Shown here: in pieces, positions 28,957 to 38,400 of the stretch
Numbering within the stretch: position 1 is the first letter of the stretch
How the letters are laid out: the number at the start of each line of letters is the position of its first letter
Notes under the pieces: generated by a model
What the model was told of the DNA's origin: nothing
What the model saw: the letters and a program-made list of their open reading frames with translations, nothing else
Databases searched by the model: none
Translations under genes and position numbers: made by a program
Assembly: GCF_009649685.1 (NCBI RefSeq)
Contig: NZ_WJPK01000001.1
Coordinates: 1,554,760-1,618,759 of the forward strand
DNA: 64,000 bases
Direction: 5' to 3'
Origin: Flavobacteriaceae bacterium EG-1
GTDB lineage: Bacteria; Bacteroidota; Bacteroidia; Flavobacteriales; Flavobacteriaceae

Positions 28957-29199
28957 TAGCAGCGTTTTGACGCTTTCGTACCTTAAAGATAAAAAAGTTG
29001 TGCCATACTATTACAAATCAATCCAAATTTAATTAATGGTTGAAGTAAACTCTAGGTGTCTCGGAGAATGTCAATTAATAATACCACTAAAAGCAATAAA
29101 GAATAGGACTCCCTTGGTAAAATATTCATGTTTTGAAAAAGTGTCTCTAAAAAAGACCATTTTATGAGACTGAAATCTATGTTTTTTTATTTCTAATTA

Positions 29200-31167
29200 C
29201 TATCCCCACTTCATCTTCTGCAATCGCACCGCGTTGAGAATTGCAAGTAATGCCACGCCCACATCGGCAAAAACAGCTTCCCACATTGTTGCGAGGCCAC
29301 CTGCACCCAAAATGAGTACTATGATTTTAACTCCAAAAGCTAAGGCAATATTCTGCCATACGATACTTCTTGTTGAGCGACCTATTTGAATGGCACGTGC
29401 AATCTTACTAGGTTGGTCGTTCTGGATAATGACATCAGCAGTCTCGATTGCGACATCACTACCTAAGCCCCCCATTGCTATACCTACGCCGCTTGCCGCT
29501 AAAACGGGAGCATCGTTGATACCATCGCCTATAAAGGCAACCTTTGTATCTGTTTGCTCTTTGAGCTTTTCTACTTCATTGAGTTTATCTTCAGGTAATA
29601 AGCCACCCTTTGCCCAATCGATACCTAATTCTTTGGCGACTTTTTGGGTAATGGAATCTTTATCCCCAGAAAGCATGATGATTTTGGAAATCCCCGAATC
29701 CCTAATTTGTTTTATGGCTTGATGGGCATCTTCCTTTAGTTCATCGGCAATGGTCACATAGCCTGCAAATTTTCCGTCAATGGCGACCATTACAATTGAT
29801 TCTACGATGTTATTCGTTTCTAAAGGCACTTCTATTTTGTTCGAGGTCATTAGGGCTTTGTTGCCAACCAAAACTGTTTTCCCATTAACAGTTCCTTTCA
29901 ATCCCTTTCCTGCGACTTCTGAGACATCGGTCGCTTCAAAATCCGCACCTTCGGCTTTATATTCCAGAATTGCTTTTGCAATCGGATGGGTGGACTGTTC
30001 TTCCATAGCCATCAGGTATTGCATAAATTCCGACTCAGCGAAAGCGGAACTATTTACCACTTCCTTGATTTTAAAAACACCTTTGGTAACGGTTCCTGTT
30101 TTGTCCATCACTACGGTATTTACCTTTGTCATTGCATCGAGAAAGGACGCGCCCTTGAAAAGGATACCGTTTCGGGACGCTGCACCAAGACCACCGAAAT
30201 AACCCAATGGAATAGAGATGACCAATGCACAGGGACAGGAAATCACAAGGAATATCAAAGCCCTATAAAGCCAATCTCTAAATACATAATCATCAACAAA
30301 GAAATAGGGAAGCAACGTTAGACCTATAGCGAGAAAAACAACGATAGGTGTATAAACACGAGCAAATTTTCTAATGAAAAGTTCGGTTTTAGATTTGCGG
30401 GCTGTTGCATTTTGAACCATATCGAGAATACGAGCAATAGAACTATCTTTAAATCCTTTGGTAGTTTCAACTACTATTACCCCATCGAGATTAATACTTC
30501 CAGCAAACACAGATGCGCCTTTCTGGAGGGTATCGGGTTTGCTTTCTCCTGTAAGGGCTGCAGTATTAAAAGAACCTTTATCTGAAAGTAGAATTCCATC
30601 TAGAGGTACTTTCTCGCCCACACGTACCTGAATTTTTTCGCCTATCGCTACAGTTTCAGGATTAACAGAAATGAAGTCGCCATTACGGGAAACCAGAGCT
30701 TCATTTGGTCGTACATCCAATAATGCCTTGATGTTTCCTTTTGCCCGATTAACGGCTGCTTGTTGGAACAATTCACCAACAGCATAGAACAACATTACGG
30801 CTACACCTTCGGGATATTCGCCTATCCCAAAAGCACCCAAAGTTGCAATGGACATCAAGAAAAATTCCGTAAAGAAATCGCCGTTTTTGATACTGTTCCA
30901 TCCTTCCTTGATTACTGGAAATCCTACTGGAATGTAAGCTATTGTGTACCAAACAATTCTGACCCATCCCTTGAAAAAAGGAATAGCATCGAAATAATCA
31001 ACCGCAATACCTACCATTAGCATTACGAAGCTGAAAATCGCAGGCAGATACGTTCTGAAATTGGATGCTTCTTCTGGACTGCTGTGATTGTGTCCGTCAT
31101 CGTGACTGTGCTCCCCTGAATGTTCTTTGGCATCAAGGTCTCTTAAGTTTAGTTTTTTCTTTTTCAT
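29200..31167 (-). CDS. Heavy-metal P1B-type ATPase (Zn/Cd/Co/Pb type)
   Basis: This 655-residue inner-membrane metal-efflux ATPase has a His-rich N-terminus (HSGEHSHDDGHNH) in place of an HMA domain. The TGES actuator motif is at 206-209, the membrane motif CPC at 311-313, and the phosphorylation site DKTGT follows with D355. GDGINDAPVLAASGVG and a C-terminal membrane pair complete the fold. The His-rich tail, CPC motif and linkage to a Fur-family regulator favour zinc or cadmium over copper. Its ATG shares one base with the stop of the DUF3703 gene, so translation is coupled. It is the last gene of a TonB-receptor/Fur/DUF3703/ATPase operon. Confidence 0.92.
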   Translation of the reverse strand: MKKKKLNLRDLDAKEHSGEHSHDDGHNHSSPEEASNFRTYLPAIFSFVMLMVGIAVDYFDAIPFFKGWVRIVWYTIAYIPVGFPVIKEGWNSIKNGDFFTEFFLMSIATLGAFGIGEYPEGVAVMLFYAVGELFQQAAVNRAKGNIKALLDVRPNEALVSRNGDFISVNPETVAIGEKIQVRVGEKVPLDGILLSDKGSFNTAALTGESKPDTLQKGASVFAGSINLDGVIVVETTKGFKDSSIARILDMVQNATARKSKTELFIRKFARVYTPIVVFLAIGLTLLPYFFVDDYVFRDWLYRALIFLVISCPCALVISIPLGYFGGLGAASRNGILFKGASFLDAMTKVNTVVMDKTGTVTKGVFKIKEVVNSSAFAESEFMQYLMAMEEQSTHPIAKAILEYKAEGADFEATDVSEVAGKGLKGTVNGKTVLVGNKALMTSNKIEVPLETNNIVESIVMVAIDGKFAGYVTIADELKEDAHQAIKQIRDSGISKIIMLSGDKDSITQKVAKELGIDWAKGGLLPEDKLNEVEKLKEQTDTKVAFIGDGINDAPVLAASGVGIAMGGLGSDVAIETADVIIQNDQPSKIARAIQIGRSTRSIVWQNIALAFGVKIIVLILGAGGLATMWEAVFADVGVALLAILNAVRLQKMKWG

Positions 31168-31538
31168 TAACCTTTGCTGTGATTATTCAAAATAAGAGTT
31201 AAGTCTCGTGGCATTTCCATCTTCTTCAAAGGTGGTACATTGCTCCCACCTGTATTTCCAAGTGGAACATGGTCTATAAAGGATTTCCAACCCCCGACCA
31301 AAAGCCGTATCACTTGCCCAAAAACTTCTTTAATATTTCTCTGACTGAACCCAAATTTCAACATTAACCAATGCGTATAACTATGCTCCATGGGGTAAGA
31401 CTGGCCTAGAATATGAGAACGTTCAAGATGATGCCATGCCCTTGTTAAATCATTCTTTTGAAGGTATGAACGATACAGTTCAATCTCTTTTAAGTAATGT
31501 CCTTTTAGTCCGTGAGGGATAGTTATGTTGAATTTCAT
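31167..31538 (-). CDS. DUF3703 family protein
   Basis: This 123-residue cytoplasmic protein matches the DUF3703 family I know from metal-resistance operons (HYLKEIELYRSYLQKNDL, AWHHLERSHILGQ, HSYTHWLMLKFG). It is His-rich without a CxxC pair, and its biochemical function is unknown. The stop codon overlaps the start of the P-type ATPase by one base. Its consistent pairing with heavy-metal ATPases suggests a metallochaperone or an accessory role; that is inference. Confidence 0.85.
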   Translation of the reverse strand: MKFNITIPHGLKGHYLKEIELYRSYLQKNDLTRAWHHLERSHILGQSYPMEHSYTHWLMLKFGFSQRNIKEVFGQVIRLLVGGWKSFIDHVPLGNTGGSNVPPLKKMEMPRDLTLILNNHSKG

Positions 31539-31594
31539 GGATTACTACTTTATTAATGCAAGGTACATTATGGAATCATGCAACAGAAGTGCAT

Positions 31595-32011
31595 TTATTG
31601 TCCGCTACATTTGTCACAGATTCCCTTCAATACCAAATTCGCATCTTCTGCAACGTAACCGTCCGGAAGATTGATATATGGAATTTTATGTTCCGTAAGA
31701 CAGACCGTCTCCTTACAGTTGTTACAATGGAAATGAAGGTGCAAATCCTGTTCGAGTTCGCAATTGCAGCCTTCCTCACACAATGCATACTTGGTTATGC
31801 CTGTGCCATCATCTATCTGATGTACTATCGCTTTATCCTCAAAGGTTTTGAGGGTTCTGTACAAAGTGGTCCTATCCGCCTTCGCAAATGTGTTTTCGAT
31901 ATCCGATAGCGTTTTCGCAGCTTTGCTTTCCGCCAAGAACCGGAAGACCAACAAACGCATTGCCGTTGGGCGAACCCCTTTTTCTTCCATAAATTTATCT
32001 GCTTGTATCAT
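31595..32011 (-). CDS. Fur family metalloregulator
   Basis: This 138-residue protein has an N-terminal winged helix (KGVRPTAMRLLVFRFLAE; ADRTTLYRTLKTFEDK) and a C-terminal metal-binding/dimerisation domain. The latter contains DLHLHFHCNNCKETVCL and a final CDKC, which together form the structural zinc site. It is probably a Zur- or Fur-like repressor that controls the surrounding TonB receptor/ATPase operon. It lies between those genes on the same strand, 11 nt after the receptor stop. Confidence 0.9.
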   Translation of the reverse strand: MIQADKFMEEKGVRPTAMRLLVFRFLAESKAAKTLSDIENTFAKADRTTLYRTLKTFEDKAIVHQIDDGTGITKYALCEEGCNCELEQDLHLHFHCNNCKETVCLTEHKIPYINLPDGYVAEDANLVLKGICDKCSGQ

Positions 32012-32022
32012 TGTATTGTCAG

Positions 32023-34203
32023 TTAATCATTGTCTTTGTTTCCAAATGGTTTAAAAATAAGGCCTACGCTAAAGATAAATCCGTCCGTGGGGGCATAGAT
32101 TTCTGGAAAGGTAGGATTTTCGTGTGGGGGCAATACCAAAGGAGAAAAACGGCTCTGCCTCCTGTCCGTGAAATTTTCAAAATTAATGAATGTGCTTCCC
32201 CATTTAAAGTTGCGCATCAACAAGAGCCCCATGGTTACGAAATCAGTAGTTTCCGTTCCATTTGATAGTAATTGTTTTCCTGTGTAATAGGTCTCATACC
32301 CAATACGCCATTTTTCGGATTCATACATTAAAATACTTCCCGCATTATGCTTGGCGGTCAAGGGTTTTTGAGGATTGCCAGGTAAATAATTCAATCTCGC
32401 GTCGATAAGCGCGTAATTTAAAAACCATCGAAAATCCCTGAAGGTGAATTTGATATTCGTCTCTGAGCCTTTGCTCAAGATTTCCCCTGTTGCATTTTCA
32501 AACTGGAAGAGACCATTATCCAAAGAGTTGAGCAATAGGCCATTTCTGATAGCGGTCAAATAAAACAATTGATTGATAGAAAAGCCCAGCTCGTCAGATA
32601 ATCGCGTTTGATAGTTAAAATCAAGGTTAAGACCGTACGACCGTTCGGCTTTCATAGTTTCCCTATCAATGGGAAGTACATCCTTGAAATTGATGAACTC
32701 TGCTTCTTCCGTAAAAATATCAGGGATTTTATACCCTAGTCCACCACCGAGCCTACTTGAAAAACTAGTGTTTGATTTGTAAAGCAAGGAGACCCTTGGG
32801 AGTGGAAAGAATCCCCAATCCTCAGCATAATCTGTTCGAACACCCGTTTCAAGAATCCATCGGTTCGAAAGGTCATGGATGCTATTTACGAATAGTCCAT
32901 ATGTAATATCGCGTTGATCACGTTCAACGGGATTCTCCATTTCATCAAAAGAAGTAGTGTAAAGGTTGGCTCCCAAGACCCAATCTGATGTTAGTCCCTG
33001 TTTCTGATATGAAGCCTCCGAAAAAGTGTTCCATTGCGTTCCTTTGAAAGAAAGGTCAGGGATTTCAAGACTTCTATCAAAAAACGCAACGCTGTTCTTG
33101 ACCGAAATGGATTGGGTCGAATCCAACTGGGTTTCGAAAACAGCTTGTGTGCTGATTCGCTTTGACAAGTTTTCTTCGGTATACTGATGAATTCCATTTT
33201 CACCCTCTTCAATCTTCGTAATATCACCTCCTTTTCTATCATCGTAGGTTCCGTTGACACCAAACCACACCGTAGTTTTTTCAGAAGGATAATAGAACAA
33301 TTTGGGATTGAAACTTAAGGAACGCGTACGAGGAAGGTTACTGAATCCGTCATCTTCAGGGTCAAAAGCTTTTTGTAAATGACCAGAGCCGTAAAGTGTC
33401 CATCCCCATTTTTCGTTACGTTCGCTATAAAAGACATTGCCCGTACTTCCCAAAGCTTGGGTCTGGGTAAGCATGATATCCAGTTCAGGTTCTTCGTTAG
33501 GGGTTTTGGACACCATGTTGACCAAACCTGCAATGGCTCCACCACCGTACAATGTGGAAGAACTTCCCTTTGTAATTTCAAACTGTCTCAAATCTAACGG
33601 TGGTATTTGTAGGATACTCAAACCGCTTGAAAAACCACCGTAGAGGGGAAAACCATCTCGTAGGAGTTGAGTGTAACGACCGTCCAAACCTTGTATCCGA
33701 ATATTGGTATTGGCACTACTCAACGAGGTCTGTTGCATCTGGATTCCCGTACTTTCACGGAGTACCATGGAAATATTCGTTGGGTTCATTATCGCTTTTT
33801 CCCCTAATTCCTCGACCCCGATATACTCTATTCGGGTCGGTATCCTTTGTATGGTTCGAGTGCTTCTTGAGGACTGTACTACCACTTCATCCAAGGCGTT
33901 TGCACTTTCCTTCAGATAAAATACCAAATCGTCTCTCGTAGGTACAACAATATTGGTTTCCAAAGTCTCGAAGCCCAAGTACGAGATTTGGAGATTGTAT
34001 TGACCATCGGGTACATCCTCCAATAGGGCTATACCATCAAAATCGGTGGTAACTCCCTTGTTCAGGCTCTCAATGAAAATGGTCGCCCCGAATAAAGGTT
34101 CTTTTTCTTCTGCTGTAAAAATATTGATTTTCAGCGTGTTCTGCGCATAACCGAATGCACAGCAAATGAGCATAAGCCAAAGGCTTATTGCATATTTATT
34201 CAT
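32023..34203 (-). CDS. TonB-dependent receptor with carboxypeptidase-like N-domain
   Basis: This 726-residue outer-membrane receptor has a signal peptide (residues 1-20, cleavage near GYAQ). A carboxypeptidase-D regulatory-like domain (FTAEEKEPLFGATIFIESL) follows, then the plug (RSTRTIQRIPTRIEYIGVEE; SSTLYGGGAIAGLVNMVSK) and a 22-strand-type barrel ending FIFSVGLIFKPF. Linkage to a Fur-family regulator and a metal ATPase suggests uptake or sensing of a metal chelate. The C-terminal aromatic residue is followed by GNKDND, so the barrel end is not exactly terminal. Confidence 0.9.
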   Translation of the reverse strand: MNKYAISLWLMLICCAFGYAQNTLKINIFTAEEKEPLFGATIFIESLNKGVTTDFDGIALLEDVPDGQYNLQISYLGFETLETNIVVPTRDDLVFYLKESANALDEVVVQSSRSTRTIQRIPTRIEYIGVEELGEKAIMNPTNISMVLRESTGIQMQQTSLSSANTNIRIQGLDGRYTQLLRDGFPLYGGFSSGLSILQIPPLDLRQFEITKGSSSTLYGGGAIAGLVNMVSKTPNEEPELDIMLTQTQALGSTGNVFYSERNEKWGWTLYGSGHLQKAFDPEDDGFSNLPRTRSLSFNPKLFYYPSEKTTVWFGVNGTYDDRKGGDITKIEEGENGIHQYTEENLSKRISTQAVFETQLDSTQSISVKNSVAFFDRSLEIPDLSFKGTQWNTFSEASYQKQGLTSDWVLGANLYTTSFDEMENPVERDQRDITYGLFVNSIHDLSNRWILETGVRTDYAEDWGFFPLPRVSLLYKSNTSFSSRLGGGLGYKIPDIFTEEAEFINFKDVLPIDRETMKAERSYGLNLDFNYQTRLSDELGFSINQLFYLTAIRNGLLLNSLDNGLFQFENATGEILSKGSETNIKFTFRDFRWFLNYALIDARLNYLPGNPQKPLTAKHNAGSILMYESEKWRIGYETYYTGKQLLSNGTETTDFVTMGLLLMRNFKWGSTFINFENFTDRRQSRFSPLVLPPHENPTFPEIYAPTDGFIFSVGLIFKPFGNKDND

Positions 34204-34264
34204 AGTAATTTGAATTTAATTGACTAATTTTTTTTGGAGGGCGATGATGTCATCGCATATGTAA

Positions 34265-34582
34265 TTAGCCAATACTCTTGGGAGGTTGAAAGAGGTTAAA
34301 TACCGGGTCTTCGCTTACGCTTTCAAAATGGGAAAAACTTTCTTGTATGACCGTAGGTTCGATAGGCTCAAAGATGTCCAAATCAAAAACAATGGTGTGC
34401 GAATGACAGCAATGGCATTGACAAAAAGGTGAGCAAAGTTCGCAATCGCCGTGATTTTGATTATGGTCCGAACCCACTTGAAACTCGGTTGTTGCTGAAT
34501 CGGAAATTTGAGCATCATCGCCACAAGGCACTAAGTTGAGTGCCAAAAAATATAAGGATAGTATGGCTGCTATAAATTTCAC
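34265..34582 (-). CDS. DUF6660 family Cys/His-rich secreted protein
   Basis: This 105-residue protein has a short signal peptide (residues 1-20, LSLYFLALNLVPC). The mature region is rich in Cys and His (HNQNHGDCELCSPFCQCHCC). It resembles the DUF6660 family found upstream of metal-linked TonB receptors in flavobacteria. The dense C/H cluster implies metal binding in the periplasm. The start is GTG, with a -7-like TATCTTTG box only 5 nt upstream, so the transcript may be almost leaderless. It probably leads the operon with the TonB receptor 61 nt downstream. Confidence 0.8.
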   Translation of the reverse strand: MKFIAAILSLYFLALNLVPCGDDAQISDSATTEFQVGSDHNQNHGDCELCSPFCQCHCCHSHTIVFDLDIFEPIEPTVIQESFSHFESVSEDPVFNLFQPPKSIG

Positions 34583-34586
34583 ATTG

Positions 34587-34594
34587 CAAAGATA
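34587..34594 (-). promoter_or_regulatory. Bacteroidota -7 box upstream of the DUF6660 gene
   Basis: On the minus strand TATCTTTG matches the TAnnTTTG -7 consensus exactly and ends 5 nt before the GTG start. A TTG lies 14 nt further upstream, shorter than the usual 17-21 nt spacing, so the -33 element is weak. Transcription would begin at or next to the start codon. Confidence 0.5.
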
Positions 34595-35371
34595 AACGAT
34601 TTATGATGCAACTGGATTGCAAATGTAGATGGGATATGAATTCTCATGGAACTTGCAATACTGAAAAATACAACACATTATATAGCTACAATAAGCTCTC
34701 CAAACTGTTTTATGTAACTGCGATTTTCTTCTTAATGGAATTCTCTACTTCGTTCGCGGAGCTATTACAGTACAGTATTAACCCTAAAAAGCTAAAGATA
34801 AAATATATATTCTGATTAAAAGATAAAGAATTATACTACTTTACAGACGTTCTTTAAATACTTTAGTAATCATAGTTTATAATTGAAACAATTACAAGAT
34901 GATTTATTTTCTAGGTTCTTTTTAGAAATTCTTAAAATCTATTCACTAGGTTGGCAGCTGGAAATATCTTCAATTTTAATAAATTTGAATCTGCGCAATT
35001 ATGAATGTACATTTGAACGTTCCTCCAGCTCTCTCTCCCGATAGACTACAAAATTTAAATGTCATAGTACGAAAAGTGATTTTCAGATTTTCGAATGTTT
35101 TACCAATTAATAATAATTAGTAGTCAGGGCCATCGCTAAGAACAGGAAAAAGTAGAAGATCAAGAAACACAGAAGAAAGTAAAACCAAAAAAATACGAGG
35201 TCTTAAACCAAGTATCCACAGACAGGTACTTAAGATTTTAAAGGAAGCTGTTAGGGCAGTGGACTTAATTTATGGCAAACTCATAACAGTACACATTCAT
35301 CCGGATGATGAGTATCCTGAGCACTACGAAAAGAATCATCAACGGCATGAAATAATTGAATCTGATTTTGC

Positions 35372-35407
35372 AAAAAAAGCCCTGATATTTATCAGGGCCT
35401 TTTTTAA
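35372..35407. terminator. Bidirectional rho-independent terminator
   Basis: GCCCTGAT and ATCAGGGC pair around the 4-nt loop ATTT. The stem is preceded by seven A and followed by CTTTTTTT, so it can stop transcription on either strand. It lies 24 nt beyond the stop codon of the giant minus-strand gene and is that gene's likely terminator. Confidence 0.9.
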
Positions 35408-35430
35408 ATTACTTATACCAAGTTGTGTAT

Positions 35431-38400
35431 TTAATTATCCACTATTAGCTTAATCAACCTCGGCTTGCCCTGGTTCATACCAACGCCTACAAAGTAGACC
35501 CCGTCTCTTAATGTAGATACCGGAATATCGTATGTGCCGTCAGCGGACAGTACATCCGGTGCGTTGAATCCGGCTATATATCTTCCCCCGACATCGTGCA
35601 AATAGATATTTAAGACCATCGTATCTGCTGGTGCATTGATAACGCTTATTTTGGCAACACCGCCTTTTGATGGGTTTTCTGCCAAGATAACTTCCATCTC
35701 ACCAGAGGCACCGTCGGTCACCGTAATGGACAAAGTGGCCGTGCTTGTGAGGCCTCCCGTATCTGTGACGGTCAAGGTCACAGCATATGTTCCAGGAGTA
35801 GCAAAGGTATATACCGGATCTTCCTCGGCAGATGTTCCGCCATCACCAAAGTCCCATGCATAGGCCACAACCCCAACATCATCGGTAGAGTTACTACCCG
35901 TAAAAGTGACCTCTAGAGGTGAGACACCTGTTAAAGGAGCTGCTTCCGCGATTGCAACAGGCGGCATGTTTCCACCTTCAGAGCTGACCGTAACAGTTAC
36001 TTCATCAAAACCTGTTTCATTTTCATCATCTATGACAGTCAATCTAAACACATAACTACCTAAAACCAGATCACTAGCCGTCAGATCCGCAGTTGTTTCC
36101 CCAACCAAAGTGGCTGTAGTGGGACCGCTCACTTGTGTCCATTGATAGCCTGTAATCGAGCCACCATTAGGGTCGGTTCCTGAACCCTTCAATGTGATAC
36201 TATTGGAGGGAAGTACAACCGTCTGATCTTGACCGGCATCGGCAATAGGTTCTTTGCTAACTGGTGGTGGCGTTGTATTTTCATATATTCTGGGTCCCAT
36301 ATGCTGTAACCAACCATTTGAAACCACATCAAGGTCACCATCATTGTCGATATCGGTAACCCTGGCGCCATCGTGATGTTCCAAATTGAGTGACCCATCA
36401 TCAATAATTTGTGTTTCCCAATCCCCTGTACTACAAAGGTCGTTCTCGAAAACAATCAATCTGCGGTCGGCCAACCACTCACCCACGACAATATCCTGAT
36501 CTCCGTCAAAATCGAAATCAATGGCAAAAACGCTTAAACTTCCTGCAATATCGGTTGCAAGAATATTTCTTACCCAAGGCTGCGTTGGGTCCGCAGGTGC
36601 GGCAAACCAGGCAAATTCAGAGTTGTTCGGATTGCTTCCCAATCCCAATTGGCCAACAACCGCATCCAAATCACCATCCCTATCAAAATCGGCCAATTGT
36701 GCACGATCCGGAGTGGTAACGTAGGTAATTCCGGTGGAAAAAGTTTCCCAAGTACCGCCGCCATTATTTCTAAGCCAATTGACACCTTGAAAGAGATCCA
36801 GGTCACCATCCCCGTCTATATCACCGGCTTGAAGATCTTCTCCCGCAGAATCGGGGCTGATATCCACCAAACTCCAAATACCTGTTGTCGGGTTCGCCGG
36901 TGGAGTGAGCATTTGAACTGGTGATCCCGTAGATTCGGCACCATTCCAATTAATGGCCATCTGATACCCAGAACCAAAATCGCCTCCTGCAAGCCCAGCT
37001 AAAAAAGGCTCACTATAATTTGTATTTCCAGCGGGGATATTAGTAAATACCGTAAAATTACCAGAGCCATCGTTCTGCGCCCATAAAAGCTGGGCACTTT
37101 CATATTCGTTGTCTGGTGCGATTCCCAATGCTGTTCCCAACAAATCCATATCGCCATCACCATCGAAATCGTAAACGTGGACAACATTTCCAAATGTTCC
37201 ACCAATCGTACTTTTCTGCCAGTTACCAGAGGCAGATCCAGAATTTTTATACCACCAGCCTCCAGTCACTATGTCCTTTAGTCCATCGCCATCCAAATCA
37301 TCATCGGCAAATGTATAGACTGCGGTGTACGGATTTTGATCTAGTTGATGAACCACCCAAGAATCAGGGAAGTCCGTTTCATTACAGACCGGTTGATCTG
37401 TAACCGCAACCATCACTTCGTCAAAAATACCTGTGGGCGAGTGATCGGCAAAGAAAAGTTCGACACGGATTGTATGACTGCCTATACTCAAATTGTCAAG
37501 TGGAATTGGGTCGTGACTGTAATATGGCTCAACCATAACCCCGTCAATGTAATAATGGATATGGGTATCACCCTCTTGAATCGTCCAATTCTCAACAAAA
37601 AATGCTACTTCAAATGGTTGATTGACATCCCATCCGTTTTGAGGAGAGGTTATAGTGATATCCGGAGTTACCGCAAAAGTATCCGGTGGGAGTATCTCTA
37701 TCGCGGATATTTTCGGATTTTGGGTAACGGAAGTAAACTGGATACTTGCAAAGCCATCGGTAATGTTGATATCGTCCAGCTCCTTCTGGAGCGCTGTCGC
37801 GGGATCTACTTCTGCGGAGATATCAAAATTGGTCAGTACGGGATTGCCTTCTATTGATACATTGAATACCCTAGAACCTGCTCCGCCAGGCACACTGCCT
37901 ACCCCAAAATACAGTTCGGCAAAATGTAAACGAATATCATATTCGCCAGATACGGGTACCGGAATTTCATATGAGAAACTGCCGAAACGTTCTGTTTGAT
38001 AAAGTTCGTCTTGCGTCGTACCATTTATGGGCATAGAGGCACTGAACAAGCTTCCACCTGTCGAATATTGATCCGCGATAAAAGTTTCGGCACCATATGT
38101 CAATTGAGGACCGCCCACGTTAATTCTAATAGAACTTATGATAGAAAATGAATAATCTTCTGTTACAATTGGTATACCGGAAATGTTTTGAACATCGTTA
38201 ACGGTTAGATTGTAGGTCGTATCACCACTCAACGGAGAAACCGTTAAAAAAACGGTCAGTCCATCTGATTGCAAAACCGCGGAAGAAATGGTAATGCCAT
38301 TATCTATTACATAGTTTGAAACTTGATTCGCAGTAGCCGTAGTAACATACTCCGAAAATTGGACTTTGACCTGTGTAGAGCCCATTGCTTCAACAGAGGA

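Larger units (their letters stand above)
28692..29199. other. Chromosome/island junction region
   Basis: This 508-nt non-coding stretch lies between the acyl-CoA ligase and the first island gene (both point into it). It contains a terminator (28832-28861), a tRNA 3'-end-like sequence (28862-28877), a tandem 10-bp repeat (28935-28956), the inverted repeat AGCGT-TTTG-ACGCT (28961-28974) and a partial inverted copy of the 10-bp repeat near 29053. No integrase frame survives here. Confidence 0.6.
34583..35430. other. Intergenic region between metal module 1 and the giant GSDH gene
   Basis: This 848-nt stretch contains the -7 box of the DUF6660 gene at its left end and a bidirectional terminator at its right end. 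A frame open from 35124 to 35453 (GTG at 35259) includes HRQVLKILKEAVRAVDLIYG but has no ATG and runs through the terminator hairpin. I treat it as a decayed or spurious gene. No RNA gene is visible. Confidence 0.45.

Noticed and set aside
29780-30202. 140-residue plus-strand frame
   Set aside because: It is antisense to the P-type ATPase coding region, whose catalytic motifs are intact; the frame is a shadow with no family features.
34603-34815. 70-residue plus-strand frame downstream of the DUF6660 start
   Set aside because: No features, no ribosome-binding signal, and it overlaps the operon promoter; composition looks non-coding.
36300-37300. CRISPR-like or tandem nucleotide repeats
   Set aside because: The recurring pattern encodes FG-GAP/VCBS calcium loops (DGDGD); it is protein repeat coding, not spaced direct DNA repeats.
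37345-37857. 170-residue plus-strand frame
   Set aside because: It is antisense to the malectin and following part of the giant protein and has no recognisable motif.
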